A DNA stretch of 8,635 nt from an uncultured Mycoplasmatota bacterium (GCA_947384645.1 CANDHX010000047.1:1-8635), one strand, 5' to 3'; positions 1-6,966 are shown, counted from the first letter of the stretch. Notes: generated by a model from the sequence alone, not told the origin. Numbers and translations are program-made.

Positions 1-484
1 CTCAGTTAACGAAAAGATGAAGGATTTTCTAAAATCTATAGACAAAGAGGATTATGAAGTTTTATATGTAACGGGAAAGAATTCCTATGAAGAGTTCAAA
101 AAGAACACGTTTAGTAAAAATGTTTTTTTAGAACCTTATATAGAAAATTTATCCGGTCTAATGAAAGATGCCGATGTCATAGTAAGTAGGGCGGGTGCAA
201 GTTCGATTAGTGAAATCATCGCCTTAAAAAAATTGGCAATATTGATACCTAGTCCATATGTTGCCAATAATCATCAATATTTTAATGCTCTAGCCTGTGC
301 AAAAAATAAAGCATGTATCATGATAGAAGAAAAAGATTTGACAACGCCTCTCATAAAAGAACAAATTAAAGCACTTTTAGAAGATTTAGAACTTCAAATC
401 AATATGAGTTTAAACCTCTCAAAAATGCAGAAAAACAATAGTAGCACCATAATATATGAAGTAATAAAGGATATGATTAAATAG
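1..484 (+). CDS. murG: MurG, lipid II-forming glycosyltransferase (C-terminal part, 5' end outside window)
   Basis: UDP-N-acetylglucosamine:undecaprenyl-pyrophosphoryl-MurNAc-pentapeptide transferase. It adds GlcNAc to lipid I on the inner face of the membrane to make lipid II for peptidoglycan. The reading frame is open to the left edge (first full codon at base 2), so the ATG at 17 is internal and the N-terminal acceptor-binding domain is missing. What remains is the C-terminal Rossmann half that binds UDP-GlcNAc. It carries the family signature SRAGASSISEI (about 184-216), followed by a proline-containing loop and HQYFNA (272-289). The glutamate of the first motif and the glutamine of the second correspond to nucleotide-sugar contacts known in MurG. 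The stop is TAG at 482-484, and ftsQ begins two bases later, so the genes are co-transcribed. Identification is by motif recognition; no damage is visible in this part. Confidence 0.95.
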   Translation, partial: SVNEKMKDFLKSIDKEDYEVLYVTGKNSYEEFKKNTFSKNVFLEPYIENLSGLMKDADVIVSRAGASSISEIIALKKLAILIPSPYVANNHQYFNALACAKNKACIMIEEKDLTTPLIKEQIKALLEDLELQINMSLNLSKMQKNNSSTIIYEVIKDMIK

Positions 485-486
485 CC

Positions 487-1215
487 ATGAGTGAAAAAAA
501 GTCCAAAACTAAGAAAGTCGTAAAAAGAAGGCTCAAATTAAAAGGAGTCTTGTTTTTGCTGCTTTTTATAGGTGGACTTTTCGTTTTTGTAAAGTTTTTA
601 CTAAAGGTTAACGTCGGAAATGTCTATGTAAGTGGCAATTCTTATGTAAAAGATGCTCTAATCATCAAGGATGCAGGTTTCAATGAAGATATTGCGTTTT
701 TATCTTTTAACAGTTCGAAAGTTTGTTCTCAAATTACCAATAATCCATTGATTAAGACTTGTAAAATAAAAAGGACACTCGATTTTAAAGTAAAAATAGA
801 AGTTACTGAAAATATACCAGTCTTCTTTTACACCTATGAAAACGCATTGATGCTATCAGACGGAACAAGAGTACATGAAGCCAATACTTATGGCATACCA
901 ACGCTCATAAATTATGTGCCGGAAAAAGTGTTATTAGAATTCGTGAGTAGACTTTCCCTTATAAAAAGTGATATAATAGGCTCTATAAGTGAAATCGAGT
1001 ATTCGCCAAGCACAGGAGAAGACGGTACATTCATCGACGAAGAACGCTTTACTATGTCGATGAATGACGGAAATACGGTCGTTATAAACAACAAAAAAAT
1101 GTCTATTTTAAATTACTACGATAAAATATATGCTAGTTTAGGAGACAAGAAGGGTACTTACAACTTCGACTGTGATTTTGACAATTACCTTTTCACAGAG
1201 TACGGTGATGAATAG
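487..1215 (+). CDS. ftsQ: Cell division protein FtsQ/DivIB
   Basis: A 242-residue bitopic divisome protein. In this family the extracytoplasmic part links FtsL/FtsB (DivIC) to the septal synthase. The layout is typical: a very basic cytoplasmic tail (residues 1-19, rich in Lys/Arg), one membrane helix (about 20-39), then a POTRA domain (about 42-112) beginning NVYVSGNSYV and ending in VKIEVTENIPV. A beta-rich region (about 113-225) and a short acidic tail follow. The length is close to other FtsQ/DivIB proteins. Start choice: ATG 487 lies two bases after the murG stop. The nearest purine-rich AAAGGA (466-471) is 15 bases away, too far for a good Shine-Dalgarno, so translational coupling to murG is likely. 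The gene ends in TAG overlapping the queH GTG by one base. Sequence divergence is high, as is normal for this family, so the call rests on architecture plus the neighbouring murG. It could be named divIB in Gram-positive usage. Confidence 0.9.
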   Translation: MSEKKSKTKKVVKRRLKLKGVLFLLLFIGGLFVFVKFLLKVNVGNVYVSGNSYVKDALIIKDAGFNEDIAFLSFNSSKVCSQITNNPLIKTCKIKRTLDFKVKIEVTENIPVFFYTYENALMLSDGTRVHEANTYGIPTLINYVPEKVLLEFVSRLSLIKSDIIGSISEIEYSPSTGEDGTFIDEERFTMSMNDGNTVVINNKKMSILNYYDKIYASLGDKKGTYNFDCDFDNYLFTEYGDE

Positions 1216-1817
1216 TGAACTACGACAAAGAAATGACTAAATTAATCGAAAATCTAGACCATGTCCCCTCACTACTTTTACACTCCTGTTGTGCACCTTG
1301 TTCTAGTGCTGTAATCGATAGACTAAAGGATTACTTCGACATAACGATTTTATACTACAATCCGAATATTGAACCATTTGGAGAATATGAAAAAAGAAAA
1401 GAAGAACAGAAAAAATTTCTAAAAAAAATTAACAGTAAAAATTCACTTCGATTCATGGATTGTGATTACAATAATGAACGATTTAAAATGTTATCCAATG
1501 GACATGAAAAGGACCCCGAAAGAGGAGCAAGATGTTATCTTTGCTATGAAGAAAGAATTAAATACACGAAGAATATGGCTCAAGAAAAAGGATTTGAATA
1601 CTTCGGTACTACTTTATCAGTAAGTCCTTATAAATTGTCGAATTGGATAAATGAAATCGGTTTGAGTTTAGAGGATAATGAAACTAAATTTTTAATAGCG
1701 GATTTTAAAAAACAAAACGGTTATAAAAAGAGTATCGAATTTTCTAAAATACATGGATTATATAGACAAGATTACTGTGGTTGCACATTTTCTAAGTCTA
1801 AAAAAATCGAAGAATAG
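1215..1817 (+). CDS. queH: Epoxyqueuosine reductase QueH
   Basis: QueH (formerly DUF208) reduces epoxyqueuosine to queuosine at tRNA position 34, the last step of queuosine synthesis. It is the non-homologous substitute for cobalamin-dependent QueG. The 200-residue protein has the expected cysteine pattern: SCCAPCSS near the N-terminus (Cys25, Cys26, Cys29), RCYLCYEER (Cys107, Cys110) and DYCGCTFS at the C-terminus (Cys188, Cys190). In known QueH these bind a [4Fe-4S] cluster and an additional metal. The stretches YYNPNIEPFGEYEKR and FGTTLSVSPYK are also characteristic. The GTG start at 1215 overlaps the ftsQ stop by one base and has GGTGAT (1204-1209) five bases upstream, a good Shine-Dalgarno inside the ftsQ 3' end. 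An in-frame ATG at 1233 is a weaker alternative. No other queuosine gene is in the window, so its place behind ftsQ looks like operon packing rather than a shared pathway. Confidence 0.94.
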   Translation: MNYDKEMTKLIENLDHVPSLLLHSCCAPCSSAVIDRLKDYFDITILYYNPNIEPFGEYEKRKEEQKKFLKKINSKNSLRFMDCDYNNERFKMLSNGHEKDPERGARCYLCYEERIKYTKNMAQEKGFEYFGTTLSVSPYKLSNWINEIGLSLEDNETKFLIADFKKQNGYKKSIEFSKIHGLYRQDYCGCTFSKSKKIEE

Positions 1818-1846
1818 ATTATTACGAGACATATTTTGCATTTTTC

Positions 1847-1875
1847 TTGCAATAAATAAATAGGTGTGTTAAAAT
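1847..1875 (+). promoter_or_regulatory. Predicted sigma-A type promoter for the acidic membrane protein
   Basis: TTGCAA at 1847-1852 (-35), a 17-base spacer, and TAAAAT at 1870-1875 (-10). It sits in the 93-base gap after queH and would start transcription near 1882, about 29 bases before the ATG at 1911. The gap shows no T-tract terminator, so some read-through from the murG-ftsQ-queH operon is possible. Confidence 0.6.
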
Positions 1876-1910
1876 TTAGTATGAGAATAAAGGAAAAAAG
1901 GTGGTTTAAC

Positions 1911-3011
1911 ATGGGTAATACTTTTAACGCTTTCGTTAAATTTATTTCAGATGACCCTATAATGCTAGGACTTTGTTTAGCAATAGTAGTTTTAGTAATA
2001 TTGTTTATAGTAGTCCTTTTCATAGGCAAAAAATCGGATAAAAAAGAAGAACTTAAAAATGACGAAAATTTAGAAACATTTACTAATGATTTTAAAGATG
2101 CTAATATAGAGGACTTTACAGGCCCAGTAACTATTATAAATGAAACGACCACTCCAACTGTAGAAGAACCAATTGAACCTAAAGTGGAAGAATCTATCAA
2201 AGAAGTATTAGAAGTGCCAGAGTCAAATGTTATAGAAGACGAAGAAGTAATGCTTCCAACCCTAGAAGGTACATCGACTTCTTTAGAAGAGGTACAAGAA
2301 ATACCTGTTACTTTGGAAGAGCCAATAGCTTTAGAAATAAATGCAACTGAACTCGGTGCACCGACGTTAGAAGAAAAGAACGATTCAATAGATACGCTTA
2401 CTACAAAAGAACCGGTTAATATGCCGACATTCGATGACTTGAAAATCACAGCTGAACCGACACAACCAGTTATCGATAGTGGAGAAACTTTGCCAGTTAT
2501 AGATGAAGTTCCATCTATGAATATAGATAATATGGTTTCAATAGAAGAAGCTATACCAGAACCACTCGATGAAGCAAGTATACCATCAATCGTAGAATCA
2601 TCAGTAAACCCAATAGAAGAAAACATCTTCGATGTAGAAAATAACGTATTTAAAGACTATACAAAAAAAGAAGAACCTATTATCGACGAACCAAAAGAGG
2701 ATGAATCTATTGTTAAAGAAGATATTAAACCATTAGAGGAACCTATAAAGGAAGCCAAAAAAGAATCTAAAAAACAAGAAAATTACAATTCAGTTTACTT
2801 AGAAGATATCGAATTACCTGAAATAGTGGTAGACGAATTCGATAAAACGTCTATTTTAAAAGGTATTCCAAATGGAGAACAAACCGTTAATGAAGTAATA
2901 GAAACTCCAAAAGTTCAGGAAGAGAAAGATGATGACGATTTAGACATAGACTTACCAAAATTAAATCCAGAAAGTTCTAATTCGGTTATAAATTCAGTAA
3001 AGGATTTTTAA
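1911..3011 (+). CDS. Acidic, proline/glutamate-rich single-pass membrane protein of unknown function
   Basis: I do not recognise a named family. The 366-residue protein has a short N-terminal segment, one strong hydrophobic helix (about residues 17-38), and a lysine cluster right after it (GKKSDKKEELK). By the positive-inside rule this puts the long C-terminal part in the cytoplasm. That part (about 45-366) is highly acidic, low in aromatic residues and probably disordered. Short recurring motifs such as VEEPIEP, LEEPIAL, KEEPIIDEP and LEEPIKEA run through it. A slightly more hydrophobic patch near the end (YLEDIELPEIVVDEFDKTSIL) could be a binding motif. Start choice: the frame is open back to a GTG at 1866, but ATG 1911 has AAGGTGG (1898-1904) six bases upstream and follows its own promoter. 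Its position beside division genes and its layout (N-terminal anchor plus long charged linker) recall ZipA, but no ZipA C-terminal FtsZ-binding domain is visible, so that parallel is architectural only. A role as a membrane tether is a guess. Confidence 0.8.
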   Translation: MGNTFNAFVKFISDDPIMLGLCLAIVVLVILFIVVLFIGKKSDKKEELKNDENLETFTNDFKDANIEDFTGPVTIINETTTPTVEEPIEPKVEESIKEVLEVPESNVIEDEEVMLPTLEGTSTSLEEVQEIPVTLEEPIALEINATELGAPTLEEKNDSIDTLTTKEPVNMPTFDDLKITAEPTQPVIDSGETLPVIDEVPSMNIDNMVSIEEAIPEPLDEASIPSIVESSVNPIEENIFDVENNVFKDYTKKEEPIIDEPKEDESIVKEDIKPLEEPIKEAKKESKKQENYNSVYLEDIELPEIVVDEFDKTSILKGIPNGEQTVNEVIETPKVQEEKDDDDLDIDLPKLNPESSNSVINSVKDF

Positions 3012-3017
3012 AATAAT

Positions 3018-3043
3018 GATTGCATTCAAGCAATCTTTTTTTT
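3018..3043 (+). terminator. Intrinsic terminator after the acidic protein gene
   Basis: GATTGC (3018-3023), loop ATTCAA, GCAATC (3030-3035), then eight T (3036-3043). A perfect 6-bp stem and a U-tract, seven bases after the TAA stop: a textbook factor-independent terminator. It isolates the following surface-protein gene from the upstream operon. Confidence 0.88.
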
Positions 3044-3052
3044 ATAAAGTAG

Positions 3053-3082
3053 TTGAGAAACAGTTCCAATTTATGTTATACT
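3053..3082 (+). promoter_or_regulatory. Predicted extended -10 promoter of the first surface-protein gene
   Basis: TTGAGA at 3053-3058, an 18-base spacer, and TATACT at 3077-3082 with an upstream TG one base away (TGTTATACT), giving an extended -10. Transcription would start near 3089, leaving a leader of about 125 bases. The core ATGTTATACTTT (3073-3084) recurs exactly in front of the second paralogue at 7037-7048. Confidence 0.7.
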
Positions 3083-3088
3083 TTTAAT

Positions 3089-3213
3089 AATAGAAAAGTC
3101 TAAAAAAGCGACAAGAGATACCCACTGGTGGCAAGCTTTAATAGATAATAGAAGTCCGGAAAAAGAAAGTCCGGAAAAAGAAGTCCGGAACTAAGAAGGG
3201 AAGGACTCTTAAA
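3089..3213 (+). promoter_or_regulatory. Long 5' leader with three TCCGGA repeats and a maskable ribosome binding site
   Basis: About 125 untranslated bases. The first half can fold weakly: AAAGC (3105-3109) can pair with GCTTT (3135-3139), closing a small CCA/TGG hairpin (3122-3124 with 3129-3131). The second half has three copies of AAGTCCGGAA, with the self-complementary core TCCGGA at 3155, 3170 and 3184 (periods 15 and 14). Copies 1-2 or 2-3 can pair with loops of 9 or 8 bases. The AGTCC of any copy can also pair with GGACT (3203-3207), which overlaps the Shine-Dalgarno AAGGA (3201-3205) of the GTG at 3214. I do not recognise a known riboswitch class. The repeats and complementarity are seen directly; a regulatory role is inference. 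Confidence 0.45.
3153..3190 (+). repeat. Three tandem copies of AGTCCGGAA with A-rich linkers
   Basis: Direct repeats with cores at 3155-3160, 3170-3175 and 3184-3189, separated by A/G-only linkers (AAAAGAAAG and AAAGAAG types). The core TCCGGA is palindromic, and its CG content stands out against the AT-rich surroundings. The tandem could have arisen by slippage and could vary in copy number between strains. Confidence 0.75.
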
Positions 3214-5036
3214 GTGGAAGAACAACAAAATAAACATTTAAATAGAAAAATGATTATCTTTATAGTTAGGTTATCTCTTACTATATTTGGTTTTGGTATG
3301 ATCACTTACTCCTTCTTTAGTACATCAATAGATGCAGATAATCTAGAAGCAGTGATAGATGTAGGAACCATGAAAGTGAAATTTGCTGATGGAAATTCTA
3401 CAATAAATGAAAGACTCATGCTTGAAGAAGAAATAGTAAAAGAATTTACTATAGAAAACACGGGAGACCTAGATGCAGAAATAAATATAGAATGGTTAGA
3501 TTTGATAAACACGTATATGCTTGGAAGTTTAACTTATACTTTAGAACAATCGGAAGAAAAAATTACAGGCTATGAAGAGATACTATCAAAAACAGAAGTA
3601 CCAGTGTCTAATACAGAATATTCATATACATTAATACCGGATTTACAAATACCAGTAGGAAAGACTTATTACTACAGATTGAGAATAAAACTAAACGATT
3701 TAGAAGTAGAACAAAATGAGGATATAAATGCCATACTATCGACTAAATTTAATGCAACGCCAGTATCAAGTGATAGAAGTTATACTTTAGAAATAGACCC
3801 TAATGGTGGAATACTAGAAGGGACAAATGAAAATGTACCAAAACAACTTAAGTATGGCGAAGCTACAACAGTAGAAGAACCTAATGGTGTAGGAGCAATA
3901 TTTAAAGGCTGGAAAGTATCGGGATATGAAAGTACTATAAGCGAAAATACTTTTACTATGGGAAAATCAAATACAAAATTAATAGCACAATGGGAAGATA
4001 GTGAGTCAAATAAAGTATTGGAGTATTTAGGAATAAAAGTCGATGCTAAAAAAATTATAGACTTTGAAAAGATAGCAAAAGAAACTGGTGTATTTGCTAT
4101 GAAAGATGATTATGGTATGTCTTATTATTATAGAGGGGCAGTAACAAACAATTATGTAAAGTTTGCAAACTTTTATTGGAGAATAATTAGAATAAATGGA
4201 GATGGAAGTGTTAGAATAAGATACGATGGAACATATGGTCATGCAAATGGAGATAATAATCCTGATAGATTTACAAAAATAGGACAATTGTATACATTAA
4301 AGATAACGACGCAAAATATGTTGGTTGGATGTATGGTAGTCCATTAGATACTCCCTCTACATCTAAGATGTATGATACACAAAATAAACAAGAAGATGGG
4401 CAAATATATGCTCAAAGTAATGAAACAAATTCAGCTATAAAAACGGTAATGGAAGAATGGTATAAGACAAACATAGAAGATTCTGGTTATGGAAATGTGG
4501 TAGCTGATTCGATTTTTTGTAATGATAGAAGTACACCAGGAAAAGAAGTAACTGGATATAGCTATGATACAGGTTTAGGATATGGGCAAAATAAAACGGC
4601 TTTTGGTGCACCGGCAAGGTTAGGTTCATAGAATTCTTCAAAAGTAAAAACCCAGCCGAGTTTTATATGTCCAAATAAGAACGATGCATTTACAGTAGAT
4701 GATAAGAAATTAGGAAATGGAGCTCTCAAATATCCAGTAGGACTAATAACAGCAGACGAGATAGTGGCAGCTGGTATTGGCAAGTATGGTACTTCAAATT
4801 CGGCATATTATTTATACAATCCACATAAGTGGAGTTGGACAATTTCCCCTAATTATTGTAGTAACTATTCTGTTATGATAACTCTATCTGAAAATGGAAG
4901 TCTTAGCAGCTTTGCTGCAAATAACAGTTCAGGTGGTGTTGTTTCTGTAATTAATCTAACTTCAGAATACTTTAAAACTTTAATAGGTACAGGAACTATG
5001 GAAGACCCTTTTAGAGAAAAAGGTTTAGAACCATAA
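3214..5036 (+). pseudogene. Surface protein (TasA-like N-terminus, InlB-type repeat, paralogous domain), broken by frameshift and nonsense
   Basis: The frame starts at GTG 3214 with AAGGA (3201-3205) eight bases upstream. Domain order: signal anchor or signal peptide (about residues 13-36), a TasA/camelysin-like beta domain (about 45-180, starting VGTMKVKFADG and including FTIENTGDLDAEI), an InlB B-repeat-like unit (about 190-260, with DPNGG, FKGWKVSG and LIAQW), then a paralogous domain beginning GVFAMKDDYG with FYWRIIRINGDGSVRI. After IGQ (about 4287) the frame is lost and stops at TAG 4345. The expected sequence resumes in another frame from 4290 (VYIKDNDAKYVGWMYG) to TAA 5034-5036, interrupted by TAG at 4629-4631 between ARLGS and NSSKVKTQPSF. 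Adding one base restores a 608-codon frame, so a one-base deletion is the simplest lesion. The paralogue at 7081 reads straight through both places. UAG ends three intact genes here, so it is a real stop. No LPXTG motif or C-terminal anchor is present. A truncated 377-residue product may still be made. Confidence 0.85.
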
Positions 5037-5043
5037 TACACTT

Positions 5044-5073
5044 AAAAAGTTTAGACTATTTCTAAACTTTTTT
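5044..5073. terminator. Bidirectional intrinsic terminator between convergent genes
   Basis: AAAAAGTTTAGA (5044-5055), a 5-base loop CTATT, and TCTAAACTTTTT (5061-5072). The 12-bp perfect stem has an A-tract on the left and a T-tract on the right, so it can end transcription from the surface gene (plus strand) and from tmcAL (minus strand). It lies in the 43 bases between the two stop codons. Confidence 0.85.
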
Positions 5074-5079
5074 AAATAC

Positions 5080-6171
5080 TCATTTTTCTATCGGTCTATT
5101 TAAAACTTCCATTAGAGTAGAATCATCTAAAGTCAAGTCTCTATATATTAAAGCAGCAGTTCTTTCGATTTCGCTATATCTAGAATTCATTTTATAGACT
5201 AAAATGGAACAGTTTAATTTCCTTAGATACGCTTTACCATTGCTGTTAAAGCCCAAAATTCTCACTTTTTCAAAAGGAACCTCTATATCTTCTTTCTTAA
5301 TACCCAAAAGTATATGAATTAACATCCTTTTAACACGAGACACCGTATATCTTTTTGACTTAATTTTATCTATCAGTTCAGAATACGTGTTCACTTCTAA
5401 TATTACCTTATTAATTCTATTTTCTATTCCCTCATCAACCCCCAAATAAGAATTCAAAGAGTTATCTGTTAAAATTCTATATCGTAGTAAATAAAACATC
5501 TTTTTTTCATCTACTGCATTTATAAAATTTATATCGTAATTTGGAATAAACTCTTTTATATTTACTTTATTGTTTAACATTTCTCTTATATTAGAAGCAC
5601 TTACAATTTTCTCGTTACTTTCTAAATCGTTATATTCATTAGTTCTTTTAATAGTTACAGGTTCTATAGACTTATTAATAGAATTTATTGCTTTAATATA
5701 GGATACTCCCAATAAATCGTTACTCGAAAGTGAAACGTTTAAAGCCTTACTGAGACTAGTAGGATAATTTTCGCCCATATCTAAATATTCTTTAACCTTA
5801 AAATTGAAACTTTCTAAAGATTGTTCTGAAGCAATGGTTTTTAAAAATTCGACATCATTACACTCACTTCCGAATACAATTTTACTGACATTTGCTGCAT
5901 TTAAAGCCAAGACTGCATTATGAGCAAAATAATCACCTGAATTAACTCCATATAAAAGAGGCAACTCCAAAACCAAATCGACACCATAATCTAAAGCAAT
6001 CTTAGTCTTATTCCATTTACTGATTAAAGATACATCTCCACGTTCTAAAAAATAACCGCCTAAAACTAAAACGATTATTGCATCAGGATAAAGACTTTTC
6101 ACTTTATTTATATGATACATGTGTCCATTATGAAATGGATTATATTCACAAATTATACCTACTGTTTCCAT
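5080..6171 (-). CDS. tmcAL: TmcAL, tRNA(Met) cytidine acetate ligase
   Basis: TmcAL (YlbM family) uses ATP and acetate to form N4-acetylcytidine at the wobble base of elongator tRNA-Met, which sharpens AUG reading. It is the Bacillota counterpart of the unrelated TmcA. The 363-residue protein starts METVGIICEYNPFHNGH. HNGH (residues 14-17) is the HxGH nucleotide-binding motif of the nucleotidyltransferase-like fold. Further family marks are FLERGDVSLISKWNKT, DLVLELPLLYGVNSGDYFA, KIVFGSEC and SASNIREML (from residue 191). It is somewhat shorter than the roughly 415-residue B. subtilis protein, mainly by a compact C-terminal part. Start: ATG at 6171 with GTGAT five bases upstream. The stop reads TGA (5082-5080); if TGA coded for Trp, the frame would gain only a few residues, so this one codon does not settle the code by itself. 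It is transcribed alone, divergent from the PF06541 gene and convergent with the broken surface gene. Confidence 0.93.
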   Translation of the reverse strand: METVGIICEYNPFHNGHMYHINKVKSLYPDAIIVLVLGGYFLERGDVSLISKWNKTKIALDYGVDLVLELPLLYGVNSGDYFAHNAVLALNAANVSKIVFGSECNDVEFLKTIASEQSLESFNFKVKEYLDMGENYPTSLSKALNVSLSSNDLLGVSYIKAINSINKSIEPVTIKRTNEYNDLESNEKIVSASNIREMLNNKVNIKEFIPNYDINFINAVDEKKMFYLLRYRILTDNSLNSYLGVDEGIENRINKVILEVNTYSELIDKIKSKRYTVSRVKRMLIHILLGIKKEDIEVPFEKVRILGFNSNGKAYLRKLNCSILVYKMNSRYSEIERTAALIYRDLTLDDSTLMEVLNRPIEK

Positions 6172-6188
6172 ATAACATCACTAAAACT

Positions 6189-6217
6189 ATTTTATCAAAT
6201 AATACTTTACTATACAA
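6189..6217 (-). promoter_or_regulatory. Predicted promoter of tmcAL
   Basis: On the minus strand, TTGTAT (6217-6212), a 17-base spacer, then TAAAAT (6194-6189), placing the start of transcription about 10 bases before the ATG at 6171. It overlaps the -35 area of the divergent promoter, so the two may compete for polymerase. Confidence 0.55.
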
Positions 6218-6239
6218 CTTAAGAATAATTTGCTATACT
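6211..6239 (+). promoter_or_regulatory. Predicted extended -10 promoter of the PF06541-type gene
   Basis: TATACT at 6234-6239 preceded by TGC (extended -10), with TATACA at 6211-6216 as a partial -35 at 17 bases spacing. The leader would be short (about 15 bases). AGGGGG (6251-6256), four bases before ATG 6261, is the ribosome binding site. Confidence 0.55.
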
Positions 6240-6260
6240 ATGGCTAACTAAGGGGGAACT

Positions 6261-6932
6261 ATGGATAAAGAAAAAATTGATAAAAAAGAACACATAAAAT
6301 TTCTATTTTGGCTATTTTTAATAGGCTCTATTTTTGGTGCCTATTTTGAAGAGATAAGACACATCATATGGTACTTTCGTCATAAAGGTATATTCAATTA
6401 TTCGCCTAGACGAGGCGTATTATGGGGTCCTATTAGTCCAGTTTATGGTATTGGGGCAGTTACTCTTGCTATATTTTTAAAAAAAGAAGAAAAGTCGAAT
6501 ATAAAAACTTTTTTTAAAGCTGCAATTCTTGGCGGATTAGTCGAATACATTTTGAGCTTTTTACAAGAATTCTTTACGGGAATGGTATCCTGGGATTATA
6601 GCCACAAACCTTTAAATATAGGAGGTAGAACAAATCTAACTTTCATGATAGGGTGGGGAATTTTAGGTATATTATTTATAAAACTGATTTATCCATTTAT
6701 TAAAAATTTATTATCTAAAATACCAAAAAAAATTTACGATAAATTAACTTTAATTATTTTTATTATCATAACTTTAGACATCATGGTTTCATGGTCAATT
6801 TTAGGTAGGCAAATACTTCGCCATAAAGGGATTAAACCGATTACTTTTATAGGAGAAATGTGTGATAGACATTTTGACGATGAATATATGAAAAAGAAAT
6901 TTCCAAATATGAGACATATTAAAAAGAGTTAA
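6261..6932 (+). CDS. Multi-pass membrane protein, PF06541 ('putative ABC-transporter type IV' / CmpB-like) family
   Basis: A 223-residue integral membrane protein with about five helices (roughly residues 14-32, 58-73, 84-106, 126-147 and 163-182), a basic N-terminal tail and a basic C-terminal tail. Family marks are RGVLWGPISPVYGIGA (51-66), a conserved loop WDYSHKPLNIGGRTNL (from Trp111) and GWGILG in the next helix. The family is annotated as a putative ABC transporter permease, but no ATPase gene lies beside it here, and the biochemical role is unproven as far as I know. Start: ATG 6261 with the strong AGGGGG Shine-Dalgarno. Stop: TAA 6930-6932. It appears to be monocistronic, divergent from tmcAL. 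No hairpin terminator is evident after it, so read-through into the second surface gene is possible. Glycines, prolines and charged loop residues are well kept, suggesting a working gene. Confidence 0.82.
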   Translation: MDKEKIDKKEHIKFLFWLFLIGSIFGAYFEEIRHIIWYFRHKGIFNYSPRRGVLWGPISPVYGIGAVTLAIFLKKEEKSNIKTFFKAAILGGLVEYILSFLQEFFTGMVSWDYSHKPLNIGGRTNLTFMIGWGILGILFIKLIYPFIKNLLSKIPKKIYDKLTLIIFIIITLDIMVSWSILGRQILRHKGIKPITFIGEMCDRHFDDEYMKKKFPNMRHIKKS

Positions 6933-6966
6933 CCTTGATATTTTATAAAAAACGACAATATATATA

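Noticed and set aside
1836..1852. TTGCA...TGCAA inverted repeat after queH as a terminator
   Set aside because: Only five base pairs, not followed by a T-tract, and its right arm is the -35 box of the next gene's promoter.
1772..2626. A long open frame (284 codons) on the minus strand opposite the acidic protein
   Set aside because: Its translation is Ser/Ile/Val-rich low complexity, which is what the reverse of GAA/GAT-rich acidic codons gives. It has no ribosome binding site and no family likeness, and it runs through the promoter and into queH. It is a shadow of the plus-strand gene.
3105..3139. Known riboswitch in the surface-gene leader
   Set aside because: I compared it by eye with c-di-GMP, preQ1, guanidine, THF and fluoride types and saw none of their conserved cores. 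Only weak pairing is present in this half of the leader.
4275..4279. Phase-variable A-tract as cause of the frameshift
   Set aside because: The tract is only five A. The paralogue-like sequence IGQ continues after it in the original frame, so the lesion lies further on, around 4287-4292, where there is no homopolymer.
4629..4631. UAG read as an amino acid (code change or recoding)
   Set aside because: murG, ftsQ and queH all end in TAG at expected lengths, and the gene also carries an independent frameshift. No tRNA or hairpin suggests recoding.
4329..5036. Two separate small plus-strand genes (4329-4631 and 4764-5036)
   Set aside because: They are in one frame, separated only by the TAG at 4629, and both match the C-terminal domain of the paralogue at 7081. 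The ATGs lie inside conserved blocks (WMYG, VAAG) without ribosome binding sites. They are fragments of the broken surface gene.
5080..5082. Mycoplasma-type code with TGA as tryptophan
   Set aside because: tryptophans in the conserved motifs are encoded by TGG, no intact gene contains an internal TGA, and tmcAL ends naturally at this TGA. Genome-wide codon use would be needed for certainty.
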